Source of the DNA: Winogradskya consettensis
Lineage (GTDB): Bacteria; Actinomycetota; Actinomycetes; Mycobacteriales; Micromonosporaceae
Reading direction: 5' to 3'
NCBI RefSeq assembly: GCF_018332715.1
Contig: NZ_BOQP01000057.1
Location: 1-64,000 of the forward strand
DNA: 64,000 nt
Below are positions 32,785 to 41,802 of the stretch, in pieces. The notes below the pieces were generated by a model. That model worked only from the letters and a program-made list of their open reading frames with translations. It had not been told where the DNA came from and searched no databases. The position numbers and the translations under genes are program-made. Positions within the stretch are counted from its first letter, which is position 1; each line of letters begins with the position of its first letter.

Positions 32785-33750
32785 CTATCCGGGGGTTCGC
32801 AGGACCTCCTCCAGCGGGCGCCGGGGCGTGGGGCGGCCCGGACGGCCGTACCCGATGCGCAGGGCGATCTGTGGCACGCCGTCGCGGCGCAGCGAACGCC
32901 GGAGCTGGTCGCGGGCGGCCGGGACCTCGATCGGCTGGGAGATCATCGAGGTGGCCAGGCCCGCGCCGGTCGCGGTGAGCAGGACGCGTTGCAGGGCGAG
33001 GCCCGCGGCGACCTGGTCCACGGGGCGGTCGCCGGTGGTGCCGAGGATCGCCACGAGCGGCTCCGGTTCGAAGTCGCGGCCGGGGGTGCGGCGGCGGTCT
33101 CCGTACGGTCGCTGGGGGAGGAGGTCCTGGGGCTCGGGCAGTGGGGCGCCCGCGCTCACCGGGACCCCGTCGAAGGCCGCGGTGACGTATGTCCATCCGG
33201 CGAGTTCCGCCTGGTAGCGGGGGTTGCGCCGGAGCACCCTGTCCGCACTGCGCGCGATCTCGCCGAACGCCGTCAGCGCGGTTGTCCCCACGAGCAGTTC
33301 CAGCCACGCCGTCCCGGTCCGGGCGGCGTCGATGAGGCGTACCCGAAGCTCGGACGGCACCGGATCCGGCCAGAAAGGCCGCCGGTTGCTCATCCGCCGG
33401 GCCATCACCGAGGCAAGATCGACCTCACCGTAGGTGGGCGGCCGCGGCGTCGCGGGTGTCAGTCTCGCGATCATCTCACCGTACGCCCGGAGCGCGATCG
33501 CCGCGGGCCGGCCCGCCGCCGTGAGCGCCAGCCCCGCGTTGAACGTCGCCGCCCCGCAGGCCAGCCGCACCGCCCACCCGGTGCTGTCCGCGATCGCGAG
33601 CTGCCGCGAGCGGTCCGCGAGCACCTCGATCCCACCGTCCCGCAGCCGGAACGCCCACGGCTGCGAATTGTGCAACGAGGGCGCCCGGATCGCTGCGGAC
33701 GCCGCCAGGCGCAGGTCGCCACCGGCATACCCGGCCATGGTTTCGCTCAT
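32785..33750 (-). CDS. Acg-like nitroreductase-family protein
   Basis: A 321-residue protein of the Acg/Rv2032 branch of the nitroreductase superfamily: ASAAIRAPSLHNSQPWAFRL, ACGAATFNAGLALTAAGR, RRMSNRRPFWPDPVP, VDQVAAGLALQRVLLTATGA and IALRIGYGRPGRPTPRRP. Mycobacterial relatives belong to the dormancy (DosR) regulon and may sequester flavin; catalysis is uncertain. The ATG overlaps the stop of the frameshifted upstream gene (ATGA), so it was probably translated by coupling. Operon order leftward: monooxygenase, pseudogene, this gene, YjbR. Confidence 0.87.
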   Translation of the reverse strand: MSETMAGYAGGDLRLAASAAIRAPSLHNSQPWAFRLRDGGIEVLADRSRQLAIADSTGWAVRLACGAATFNAGLALTAAGRPAAIALRAYGEMIARLTPATPRPPTYGEVDLASVMARRMSNRRPFWPDPVPSELRVRLIDAARTGTAWLELLVGTTALTAFGEIARSADRVLRRNPRYQAELAGWTYVTAAFDGVPVSAGAPLPEPQDLLPQRPYGDRRRTPGRDFEPEPLVAILGTTGDRPVDQVAAGLALQRVLLTATGAGLATSMISQPIEVPAARDQLRRSLRRDGVPQIALRIGYGRPGRPTPRRPLEEVLRTPG

Positions 33751-34156
33751 TCCTCTACGGTCGCGCCGCCACCCGCACGGGGGTCAGGGCCGAAGGTCCC
33801 GAACCTGTGGACATCCTTGCCCGGCCCGTCCGAGATCCCGGTGTCGTCGAGGTGGTTGAACACGTGCAGCACGGCATCCCCGAACCGGAACAGCAGCCCG
33901 CTCTCCCCCCAGCCGGCGATCTCGTCGAGCGGGAGGTCACCGCTCAGGCTGCCACGCGATCTCCACCTGCCGGTCGTCGTCTAACACCAGCACGACGGGC
34001 AACCCCTGGAACCAGCGGCCGGTCGCCGGATCATGCCCGGTCCAGCCCGCCGCCAGCCGCCCGCCCGATCAGCGCGACCAGCGCGGTGTGCTGGTCGCGC
34101 AACTGGTCGCGCGCCGCGACGTACCGTGCCTGCCGGTCCGGGCCCGCCACGTTCAT
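33747..34156 (-). pseudogene. Frameshifted hypothetical gene in the monooxygenase operon
   Basis: Starting at ATG 34156 (GGAGG six bases upstream, overlapping the monooxygenase stop), the frame reads MNVAGPDRQARYVAARDQLR, DQHTALVALIGR, then hits a TGA at 34031. The product continues in a second frame (LAAGWTGHDPATGRWFQGLP, VVLVLDDDRQVEIAWQPER) and in a third (LSGDLPLDEIAGWGESGLLF, FGDAVLHVFNHLDDTG) to a TGA overlapping the nitroreductase ATG. Two frameshifts therefore break an original gene of about 135 codons. Family not recognised. Sequencing error cannot be excluded. Confidence 0.65.
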
Positions 34157-35406
34157 CATTTTCCTCCCGGGGACGCTCGCAGCTGAGGGTATTCCGGCAG
34201 GGCGAGGCTGGTGGAAGCGGAGGACAACAGGGCGCGTTCCGCGACGGTACGCAGTGCCCGGGTGGCGGTCAGGCGGTGGACGCCGTGCAGCACGCGCAGA
34301 CCCCAGCGGGAGTCCGGCAACGCGATCCCGGGGACCCCCGGAGGCAGCTGCTGCGTCCTCTCGACGTGCGTGCGGAGCACTTTCTCGTACGCCCGGAAGG
34401 CGCGCGCCGGGTCGAACGGGGTGCCGCCGTCGCGTTCCGTGGCGAGCTCTCCTGCCAGGACGTGTGCTCCCAGCAGGGCGAGTGTGGTGCCCATTCCCGT
34501 CGGGGCGCCCCAGGCGGTGTCCCCGACGAGGGCGACCCGGCCGTGGGACCAGCGCGGGACGCGTACCTGCTCGATGCGCTCGAAGTAGAACTCGTCCGGC
34601 CGGGCGGCGAACCCGTCCAGGATGCGCGGGGTTTCCCAGCCGACGCCGGCGAACCGCTCGCGCAGCACCCTGATCTGCGCCCCCGCATCGAGCCGGTCCA
34701 CTCCCATCGGCGGGGCCATGAAGGCGAGAGTCGCCCGCGTGGAGCCGACGTTGTCCGGGCGCAATGACGCGACGCGCCTGCCCGTGGCGGTCAGCCATCG
34801 CCACCACCGGTCGTCGTTCCCGGCGCGGTCGATCGTGCCGTAGGCGACGTACTGCCCGAGATCGTGGTAGCTCGCCCCGGAGCCGGACGGGAGGACGAGG
34901 TCACGGGTCCTGGACCGGCGGCCCTCGGCGACCACCAGCAGGTCGTACCGCTCCCGGCGACCGGTGGCCGTGACCACGTCGACGCCGTCGCCGTCCTGGG
35001 CGACCTCGACCAGGTGATCGCCGTAACGGTGCTCGACCCCGCCCGCCGTGGCCCGCAGCAGCAGCGCCGAGAGCTGTCCCCGTAGGATCTCCAGCTCGGC
35101 GGTGGGCCCGTCCTCGCCGGGACGGGCGGGAAAGACGGCGTAGACGCTGCCGTCCGGGCGCAGGAAGCGTGTCCCCAGCTCGCCGGTGCCCGCCGCGGCC
35201 ACCTCGGCACGCAGCCCCATCCGCCGCAGAACCTCATGGCCCGCGCCCCGGATGTCGACGTTCTGGCCCGCGCTGCGCTGCTGCGGGGCACGTTCGAGCA
35301 GGGTCGTGGCGAAGCCGGCGCGCCGCAACCCCCAGGCCAGAGCGGGCCCGGCGATGCCGGCGCCGGTCACGAGGACCCGTGGTGGGTTGCTGTCGGTCAT
35401 GCTCAT
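34156..35406 (-). CDS. FAD-dependent aromatic-type monooxygenase
   Basis: A 416-residue flavoprotein monooxygenase of the PHBH/TetX-like group: the FAD motif GAGIAGPALAWGLRRAG (GxGxxG at 15-20), the internal AEGRRSRTRDLV segment (DG-motif region) and the second FAD motif VALVGDTAWGAPTGMG. It is expected to hydroxylate a small organic molecule using NAD(P)H and O2. AAGGAGG lies four bases before the ATG. It is divergent from a MarR gene with a perfect operator palindrome between them and heads a leftward operon. Confidence 0.92.
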   Translation of the reverse strand: MSMTDSNPPRVLVTGAGIAGPALAWGLRRAGFATTLLERAPQQRSAGQNVDIRGAGHEVLRRMGLRAEVAAAGTGELGTRFLRPDGSVYAVFPARPGEDGPTAELEILRGQLSALLLRATAGGVEHRYGDHLVEVAQDGDGVDVVTATGRRERYDLLVVAEGRRSRTRDLVLPSGSGASYHDLGQYVAYGTIDRAGNDDRWWRWLTATGRRVASLRPDNVGSTRATLAFMAPPMGVDRLDAGAQIRVLRERFAGVGWETPRILDGFAARPDEFYFERIEQVRVPRWSHGRVALVGDTAWGAPTGMGTTLALLGAHVLAGELATERDGGTPFDPARAFRAYEKVLRTHVERTQQLPPGVPGIALPDSRWGLRVLHGVHRLTATRALRTVAERALLSSASTSLALPEYPQLRASPGGK

Positions 35407-35424
35407 GGGACCTCCTTGAAAAAG

Positions 35425-35439
35425 ACTCTCTGAGAGAGT
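35425..35439. promoter_or_regulatory. MarR operator upstream of the monooxygenase operon
   Basis: ACTCTCT-G-AGAGAGT is a perfect 15-bp palindrome in the 76-bp gap between the divergent monooxygenase and MarR genes, immediately upstream of the monooxygenase Shine-Dalgarno. Confidence 0.7.
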
Positions 35440-35482
35440 GACTCGCTCAGGAAGCTACTGCATGATCGAGTAGAGTGCACCC

Positions 35483-36013
35483 ATGGCGGTCCCGGGCGAA
35501 CACACCGACTCCCTCTTCGTGCCCGGCCGGCGGTCCAGGCTGCTGCAACTGCTGCGCACCTACACCGACACCCACGTCGAGCTGACCCGGCATCTGGCCC
35601 GCACGCTGGGCATCCACGCGAACGACGCCGTCGCGATCGCGGAGATCCTGTGGGCCGAAGCCACCGGCGACCCCCTGTCACCGGTACGGCTGTCCGAGCG
35701 CATCGGCCTCGCCTCCGGAGGCACGGCAACGCTGCTGAACAGACTGGAGACGGCCGGTTTTGTCGTCCGCAGCCGCGAGGACACCGACCGCCGCATCGTC
35801 CGATTGCGCCTCACGCCCCAGGCCCGCTCCCGGACCGAGGAGTTCTTCCTGCCGACCGGCGAGCACCTCAACAACGCCCTGGACGGCTACGACGACGCCA
35901 CCCTGGAGAGCATGGAGCACCTGCTCACCGAGATCGTCGCAGTGACCGCAGCCCGCAACGAGCAACTCCGCGCAGACCTCAAGCGCGTGTCGTCAGGCCG
36001 TCAGGGGACGTAG
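35483..36013 (+). CDS. MarR-family regulator
   Basis: A 176-residue MarR protein; the winged helix spans about residues 40-110 (AVAIAEILWAEATGDPLSPV, RLSERIGLASGGTATLLNRL, ETAGFVVRSREDTDRR). Length is slightly above average because of an N-terminal extension. By arrangement it should repress itself and the divergent FAD monooxygenase; the inducer is probably the monooxygenase substrate, which is inference. Confidence 0.9.
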   Translation: MAVPGEHTDSLFVPGRRSRLLQLLRTYTDTHVELTRHLARTLGIHANDAVAIAEILWAEATGDPLSPVRLSERIGLASGGTATLLNRLETAGFVVRSREDTDRRIVRLRLTPQARSRTEEFFLPTGEHLNNALDGYDDATLESMEHLLTEIVAVTAARNEQLRADLKRVSSGRQGT

Positions 36014-36145
36014 CCGCCTCGACGCGTTCGCCCGTGGTGGTCATGTCCGACTCCCGCGCGTGCGAACCTAACATTTTCTGAGCCGGGATAAATCGTCCGC
36101 ACGACGGAATGGTTCTCGTCGAGGGGGGCTTACTAGGCTCGGATC

Positions 36146-37165
36146 ATGACGTTTCCGGCCGATCTGGTGCGCGACGAATGGGTCGCCGAGGGCCTCGAGC
36201 ACGGTACGGCGAACGAGGTCACCGGTGGGGTGTGGCGGGTGCGGCGGGACGGCGGGCCCGTGGTGCTGAAGGTGGCGACGCCGCGGCGGGAGGGGGCGTT
36301 GCCGCATCTGGCGGCGAGTGCGGAGCCGGGGCACTTCAACTTCTGGCGCAGGGAACCGTACGCGTACGAGGCCGGGCTGCCGGGGACGGTGTTCGCCGAG
36401 GGTGGCCTGTCGGCTCCCGAGTGTCTGTCCGTGGAGGAGCGCGCGGATGGTTCGGTGGCGATGTGGCTCGAGGACGTGCCCGGTGCGGCCGGCACGACGT
36501 GGGGGCCGGCGGAGCTGGGGGATGTCGCGTACCGGCTGGGGGTCGCCCAGGCCGCGTGGGTGGGGCGGGGGCCGATGGAGGCCGAGTGGCTCGCCCGGGA
36601 TTTCCTGACCGAGGGCGGCCTCGGGCTGCCCGTTCCGGATGACCTCGACTGGGACCATCCGGCGGCGGTCGCGGCGTGGCCGCCGGAGCTGCGGGCCGGG
36701 CTGCGGCGGTTGTGGGAGCGCCGTTTCGAGGTGCTGGCGGCGGCGCGGGCGTTGCCGAGGACGATGTGTCACCACGACGTGTGGGCGATGAACCTGATCG
36801 GTGCGCAGCGCGGGCCGGTGCTGCTGGACTGGGCGCACGTGGGTCCGGGCCCCATCGGTGAGGACGCGGCGAACCTCGCCCTGGACTCCTTCTCGGACGG
36901 TTTGCTCGACCTGAAACTCCTGGACGAGGCCCTGGAAACCGTGACCGACTCCTATGTACGCGGTACGCGCGGCACCCTGCACCCGGACGACGTCCGCCGC
37001 GCGATCCGGGTCGCGGGCGCGGCGAAGTTCTTCTGGATGGCGCCCCGGATGCTGGCCACCGCGGGCACCGCCCAGACCGGCTACGACAGACGTGACCTCG
37101 CGGAGCGCTTCGCCGGCCGAGCCCCGATCCTCCAGGTCATCGCCGAATTCGCGGACAGCGTCTGA
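36146..37165 (+). CDS. Aminoglycoside/choline-kinase-fold phosphotransferase
   Basis: A 339-residue protein-kinase-like phosphotransferase. Visible are the Lys-containing strand ([10 protein letters not shown]), the catalytic loop [12 protein letters not shown] (Asp211) and the metal-binding [20 protein letters not shown]. The substrate may be an aminoglycoside, sugar or other small molecule; similarity does not discriminate. The N-terminal glycine loop is not obvious. It stands alone, downstream of the MarR gene by 132 bp. Confidence 0.85.
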   Translation: MTFPADLVRDEWVAEGLEHGTANEVTGGVWRVRRDGGPVVLKVATPRREGALPHLAASAEPGHFNFWRREPYAYEAGLPGTVFAEGGLSAPECLSVEERADGSVAMWLEDVPGAAGTTWGPAELGDVAYRLGVAQAAWVGRGPMEAEWLARDFLTEGGLGLPVPDDLDWDHPAAVAAWPPELRAGLRRLWERRFEVLAAARALPRTMCHHDVWAMNLIGAQRGPVLLDWAHVGPGPIGEDAANLALDSFSDGLLDLKLLDEALETVTDSYVRGTRGTLHPDDVRRAIRVAGAAKFFWMAPRMLATAGTAQTGYDRRDLAERFAGRAPILQVIAEFADSV

Positions 37166-37257
37166 GCGCGCCGGGCCATGACCCGGGCCGGCGGTGAGCC
37201 CCTGATCCCCGGAAAATGAGGCGACAGCCGCAGCGCAGGGGGATTAGCCTCCGCCGG

Positions 37258-38232
37258 ATGCATGAAGCCTCGAGCTCCCTCACCTGGCGGCCGCTCACCA
37301 GCCAGGACGCCAGGGCGGGAGCAGACCTGCTCAACGCCATGGAGACCGTCGACAAGGTCGGCGAGTACTACGACGAGCAGGACGCCCTCCAGGAACTGAC
37401 CGACCCCTATGCGGAGCTGGAACGCGGCAGCCTCGCCGCCTTCGACGGACCCGTCATGGCAGGCTTCGTGAAAGTTCGGTACCAGCCGGACGCGGACCAG
37501 GTCCATCGGATCGTCATGGACGGCGGGGTGGCCCCCGGCCACCGGCGCAGGGGCCTCGGCGCCAGGCTGGTGAAAGCCGGGGTGGCGGCGGCGAAGCGGC
37601 TGCACGCGCTGCACCACCCGACGCTGAGGCTGGTGGTCGACATCCATCGGCTCGAGGGTATCGCCGGTCTGGCGGAACTACTGGGCCCGCAAGGCTTCCT
37701 GCCGGCCCGCTACTACCAGAACATGGAGCACCCGCTCGGTGACGCGATCCGTGACACCGCGATCCCTGCCGGACTGCGGGCCGAGCCATGGTCGCAGGAC
37801 AACGACGAGGAGTTCCGGCTGGTCCGTAACGAGGCGTTCAAGGATGACTACCTGTGGGCGCCGCTGCCCGCGGATTCCTGGCGCAGCGAGGTCATCAACC
37901 AGGCATTCCGGCCCGAGGTCAGCTTCCTGGTCCGGGACGTGGCGGACGGGACCCCGGCGGGCATGCTGGTGACGATGTCCTGGGACGCCAACACGGCGGC
38001 CACCGGCATCCGCGACGCGCGTTTCATGCTCATCGCGACACAACCGGGCTACCGGAAGCGTGGTGTCGCCGGTGCACTGATCGGGCGCGGGCTCCGGGCC
38101 GCAGCCGGCCACGGTTACGACCGGGTCGTCGTGCAGGTGGACTCGGCGAACCCGTTCAGCTCGTTCAGGCTCTACGAAGCGGCCGGATTTACCCCTACGC
38201 AGCGATTCGTGCGCTGGACGCTCGACGTCTGA
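37258..38232 (+). CDS. Tandem GNAT acetyltransferase
   Basis: A 324-residue protein with two GNAT domains. Domain 1 (about 8-150) has the acetyl-CoA loop VAPGHRRRGLGARLV; domain 2 (about 170-324) has ATQPGYRKRGVAGALIGRGL and the C-terminal NPFSSFRLYEAAGFTPTQRF strand pair. Both CoA-binding loops look intact. Mycothiol synthase-like and antibiotic-modifying acetyltransferases share this architecture; substrate unknown. The ATG at 37258 is used rather than an upstream in-frame start. Confidence 0.88.
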   Translation: MHEASSSLTWRPLTSQDARAGADLLNAMETVDKVGEYYDEQDALQELTDPYAELERGSLAAFDGPVMAGFVKVRYQPDADQVHRIVMDGGVAPGHRRRGLGARLVKAGVAAAKRLHALHHPTLRLVVDIHRLEGIAGLAELLGPQGFLPARYYQNMEHPLGDAIRDTAIPAGLRAEPWSQDNDEEFRLVRNEAFKDDYLWAPLPADSWRSEVINQAFRPEVSFLVRDVADGTPAGMLVTMSWDANTAATGIRDARFMLIATQPGYRKRGVAGALIGRGLRAAAGHGYDRVVVQVDSANPFSSFRLYEAAGFTPTQRFVRWTLDV

Positions 38233-38258
38233 GCCGAACGCCAGGCGGTCGCGGCGGG

Positions 38259-40064
38259 TCACCCGAGGGGGACGCGCCAGGTGAGGATCGTTCCGCCGGT
38301 CGGGGCGGGGGTGATGGCGAAACTGCCGCCGAGGTCGCGGGCTCGTTCGGTCATGTTGATCAGGCCGCCCCGGGCTGCGGCGGGGTCGGTGCCGATGCCG
38401 TTGTCCTCCACTCGGATGAGGACTTCGCCGTCGGCGGCGCGCGCTGAGACGCGTACCGATGAGGCTTGAGCGTGTCTTGCGGTATTGGAGAGGGCTTCGC
38501 GGAGGACGGCCAGGAGCTCCGGGACCACGTCGTCGGGGACCGCGCTGTCGATCGGGCCGGTGACGTCGAGGGTGGGGCGGAAGCCGAGCGTTTCGGCGGC
38601 GGCCTGGACGGTGTCGCGCAGTTCGGTACGCAGGGTCGTGCCCGCGGGTGCCCGCAACTCGAAGATGGAGCGGCGGATGTCGCGGATGGTGGCGTCCAGG
38701 TCGTCGACGGCCGCGTTGATCCGCTTGGCCGCCTCGGGGCGCAGTGCGTGCGGTGCCACGCCCTGGAGCTGCATCCCGGTCGCGAAGAGCCGCTGGATCA
38801 CGACGTCGTGCAGGTCGCGGGCGATGCGTTCACGATCCTCGAGGACGACGAGCAGCTCGCGTTCCTCCTGGGCGCGGGCCCGTTCGAGCGCGAGAGCCGC
38901 CTGCCCGGCGAAGCTCGACAGCAGCGCCGGATCGTCACTGTTGTCGCCGGCCAGCCCCGCGACGATCAGCACACCCTGCGGCAGATCCGCCCGCGTGGCC
39001 GCCGACGGCGAGCTACCCGCGAACGCCGGGGTGGTGACGGTGGGTGGGCCGCTGGGGGAGGGCGGGCCGGCGGCGAGGGGGGCGGCCATGGCGGGGCCGT
39101 CGGGGACCGGGGCGGGCCAGTCGGCGACGTCGCGGAGGTTGACGGTGCCGGTGTGGAGGGCGTCGACGTCGACGGAGAGGATGCGGCCGACCAGGCCGTC
39201 GGCGCCGTCGGCGACCTCGATGCGGTAGCGGGCGTCCTCGAAGCCGGGGTCGGCGAGCAGGACGAGGACCAGCTCCGCGCCGGCGATCTCGCGGGCCCGG
39301 CGGGCGATCAGCTGCAGTGCCTCCTGGCGGCGGACCGTGCCCAGCAGCACGGAGGTGATCTCGGCGGCGGCGGAGAGCCAGCGTTCGCGGCGCTGGGCGA
39401 GGGCGAACAGGCGGGCGTTGTCGATCGCCACACCCGCCGCCGCGGCGAGGGCCACCACGATCTCCTCGTCGTCGTCGGTGAACTGGGCGGCGCCCTGCTT
39501 CTCCGCGAGGTAGAGGTTGCCGAAGATCTGGTCGCGGGTGCGCACGGGGACGCCGAGGAAACTGTGCATCGGGGGATGCTCGGGCGGGAAGCCGTAGGAG
39601 CGGGGATGCTCGGTGATGTCCGGGAGGCGTACGGGCTGCGGGTCGGTGATCAGCAGGCCCAGCAGGCCACGGCCGTGCGGCAGGTCGCCGATCTTCGCGT
39701 GGTTCTCCGGGGACAGGCCGTGGGTGATGAAGTCGGAGAGCTGCGTCTTGTCCGGCGCGAGCACGCCCAGCGCGCCGTACCGTGCCCCGGCGAGCGCGCA
39801 CGCCGCCGCGACGATGCGTTGCAACGTGCTGCGCAGGTCGAGGTCGGACCCGATGCCGACCACCGCGTCGAGCAGGGCACGCAGCCGTTCCCGGCTGGCG
39901 ACCACCTCCCCGACCCGGTCGAGCATCTCCTGCAGGAGCTCGTCCAGCCGCACCCGCGAGAGCGGCGTCAACCCCAATGAAGGCGAGCCCAGTGAAGGCG
40001 AGCCCAGCGAGAGCGGGCCGGTCGGTGCGGGCCCGGGCTCGTCGCGTGGAAGGGGCTCGTTCAT
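38259..40064 (-). CDS. GAF-GAF sensor histidine kinase (DosS/NarL-partner type)
   Basis: A 601-residue cytoplasmic kinase. Two GAF domains (about 65-200, HGLSPENHAKIGDLPHGRGL and FLGVPVRTRDQIFGNLYLAE; and about 215-385) are followed by a HisKA_3 dimerisation helix with the phosphoacceptor His419 (ERIARDLHDVVIQRLFATGM) and a HATPase domain (LREALSNTARHAQASSVRV, VEDNGIG). It resembles the mycobacterial DosS/DosT oxygen-redox kinases. The N-terminus has a 15-bp tandem repeat giving SLGSPSLGSPSLG. No response regulator adjoins it, so its partner must be elsewhere. Confidence 0.92.
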   Translation of the reverse strand: MNEPLPRDEPGPAPTGPLSLGSPSLGSPSLGLTPLSRVRLDELLQEMLDRVGEVVASRERLRALLDAVVGIGSDLDLRSTLQRIVAAACALAGARYGALGVLAPDKTQLSDFITHGLSPENHAKIGDLPHGRGLLGLLITDPQPVRLPDITEHPRSYGFPPEHPPMHSFLGVPVRTRDQIFGNLYLAEKQGAAQFTDDDEEIVVALAAAAGVAIDNARLFALAQRRERWLSAAAEITSVLLGTVRRQEALQLIARRAREIAGAELVLVLLADPGFEDARYRIEVADGADGLVGRILSVDVDALHTGTVNLRDVADWPAPVPDGPAMAAPLAAGPPSPSGPPTVTTPAFAGSSPSAATRADLPQGVLIVAGLAGDNSDDPALLSSFAGQAALALERARAQEERELLVVLEDRERIARDLHDVVIQRLFATGMQLQGVAPHALRPEAAKRINAAVDDLDATIRDIRRSIFELRAPAGTTLRTELRDTVQAAAETLGFRPTLDVTGPIDSAVPDDVVPELLAVLREALSNTARHAQASSVRVSARAADGEVLIRVEDNGIGTDPAAARGGLINMTERARDLGGSFAITPAPTGGTILTWRVPLG

Positions 40065-40086
40065 GGGCCCGATAGTAGTGGCCGCC

Positions 40087-40896
40087 TCAGGAGCGGAGCG
40101 TAGCTGCGACGCGCCGGCCGCGGACGATGAGGACCGGGCAGCCGGCGTGGTGCAGGAGTTGCATGCCGGTGGAGCCGAGCAGGGTGTTGGTGATCGTGCC
40201 GTGGCCCCGGCTGCCGACGATCATGAGCCGGGCGTCGTGGGAGACGGCGACGAGTACGGCCGCCGCGCCGTCCGGGGAGACCACGGCCTCGGCGTCGACG
40301 TCGGGGAACCGGTCCCGCCAAGGCGCGAGCTGAGCCTCCAGCCGCTCGGTCTCCTCGCGCTCCCGTTCCGCGGCACCGACGGGCAGGGACGCCCCCGCAG
40401 CCGCGAAGGAAACCCCGCGGACGACAGCGAGCGGAGCCCCGCGCCCCGCGGCGGCGGAGAACGCGGCTTCCAGGACCGCCTCGGCGGAGTCGGAGTCGTC
40501 GACGCCGGCGACGATCGGGCCGGGCATGCCGGAGCGGCCCCGCACGACGACGACGGGTGTCCTCGCGTACGTGGCGACGCGCTGGCTGACCGATCCGAGC
40601 AGCAGGCTCGCGAACCCGCCCCGGCCCCGGTTGCCGAGCACGATCAGCGCGGCGTCCTCGATGGCGAGCAGCGCCGGCACGGGGTCCCCGTCGACGGCGA
40701 CGGCCTCGATCGGGATCGCGAACGGTGCGGCCGCGCGGGCCTGGAGGACGGCGGCGTCCAGCACCGGGGCGGCATGGTGGCGGTCGTCGTACGCGTACAG
40801 GATGCGCAGTGTGGTGTCCTGGCGTGCGGCCTCTCGCGCGGCCCATCGCACGGCGGCCTCACCCGATGCTGTTCCGTCCGTAGCTGCAACGATCAT
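40087..40896 (-). CDS. Tandem universal stress protein
   Basis: A 269-residue protein with two UspA domains. Domain 1 starts IVAATDGTASGEAAVRWAAR and has the ATP-binding LIVLGNRGRGGFASLLLGSV; domain 2 starts PIVAGVDDSDSAEAVLEAAF and has MIVGSRGHGTITNTLLGST. Both G-2x-G-9x-G(S/T) nucleotide motifs look intact. It lies 22 bp upstream of the DosS-like kinase on the same strand. In mycobacteria such proteins are induced with DosR, so a shared hypoxia or redox response is plausible here. Confidence 0.93.
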   Translation of the reverse strand: MIVAATDGTASGEAAVRWAAREAARQDTTLRILYAYDDRHHAAPVLDAAVLQARAAAPFAIPIEAVAVDGDPVPALLAIEDAALIVLGNRGRGGFASLLLGSVSQRVATYARTPVVVVRGRSGMPGPIVAGVDDSDSAEAVLEAAFSAAAGRGAPLAVVRGVSFAAAGASLPVGAAEREREETERLEAQLAPWRDRFPDVDAEAVVSPDGAAAVLVAVSHDARLMIVGSRGHGTITNTLLGSTGMQLLHHAGCPVLIVRGRRVAATLRS

Positions 40897-40950
40897 GCTT
40901 CTCAGTCAACGCCGGGCAGCGTCACCGGGGAAGTGCCGAAGGTCCCGGGT

Positions 40951-41802
40951 TCAGCTGGTGATGTCCCGGCCGGCGAAGCGTGCCCAGGCGGCGCAGAGGA
41001 ACACCACGATGTACGCGCCGGCGGTCAGCAGCCCTGGCTGCAGCGCGCTGAGCGAGACCGGGTCGCGCAGCAGCTCGCCGAAGTCCTGCCAGTGCTGGGT
41101 GAGCAGGTACGGGTGGAGCCAGTCCAGCTGCGGGATCTGCCCGAGCACGAAGCTCGCGACGGTCAGCATGGTCAGCGCGATCGTGGCCCCCATCGGCTGC
41201 TCCGTCAGCGTCGACAGGAACAGTCCGACCGCCCCGAGCGCCGTGAGGCAGACGCCGAGGTAGAGGCAGACGCCGAGCAGGCGGAGCAGCCCCGCGCCGA
41301 AGCTGATCGAGGTGCCGGAGAGCGTGGTGACGTCGCCGCCGCCGAAGAGCAGCAGCCCGGCGAGGATGCCCGAGGTCGCGACGACGAGCGGGGCGAGAAA
41401 GGCGCCCATGACGATCCCCGCGTACTTCACGGCCAGCAGTCTGATCCGCCCGACCGGGACGGTCAGCAGGTAGCGCAGGGTGCCCTGGTTGGCCTCACCC
41501 GCGACGGCGTCGCCGGCGAGCATCGCGATCGCGATCGGCAGGAAGAGCGTCAGCTCCACCCCGACCCCGGCGAGCGCGACGAAGAAGCCGTTGCTGAGGA
41601 TCTGGGAGAAGAAGTCCGGGCCCCCACCCTGGCCGCGACCGGTGCTGTCCGGCGTTGCCACCTTCATGGCGACGGCAATGACGACGGGTACGGCTGCCAG
41701 CGCGGCAAGCCCGGCCTGGTTACGCCGCCGGACCGCGATCAGCCGCACCTCGGACGCGAGGAAACGGGACGAGACGCGGCGCCGGACCTTAACTTGAGAC
41801 AT
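40951..41802 (-). CDS. ABC-2-type transporter permease
   Basis: A 283-residue membrane protein with six hydrophobic helices (LAALAAVPVVIAVAM; GFFVALAGVGVELTLFLPIA; LAPLVVATSGILAGLLLF; LGVCLYLGVCLTALGAVGLF; IALTMLTVASFVLGQIP; GLLTAGAYIVVFLCAAWARF). It is of the ABC-2 export type, with the cytoplasmic N-terminus basic. Its start lies inside the 3' end of the ATPase gene (14-bp overlap). Cargo unknown. Confidence 0.9.
   Translation of the reverse strand: MSQVKVRRRVSSRFLASEVRLIAVRRRNQAGLAALAAVPVVIAVAMKVATPDSTGRGQGGGPDFFSQILSNGFFVALAGVGVELTLFLPIAIAMLAGDAVAGEANQGTLRYLLTVPVGRIRLLAVKYAGIVMGAFLAPLVVATSGILAGLLLFGGGDVTTLSGTSISFGAGLLRLLGVCLYLGVCLTALGAVGLFLSTLTEQPMGATIALTMLTVASFVLGQIPQLDWLHPYLLTQHWQDFGELLRDPVSLSALQPGLLTAGAYIVVFLCAAWARFAGRDITS

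Noticed and set aside
34156-36013. Tetracycline-resistance (TetX) cassette
   Set aside because: The monooxygenase shares only general FAD motifs with TetX; with a MarR partner it is more safely called a generic aromatic-type monooxygenase.
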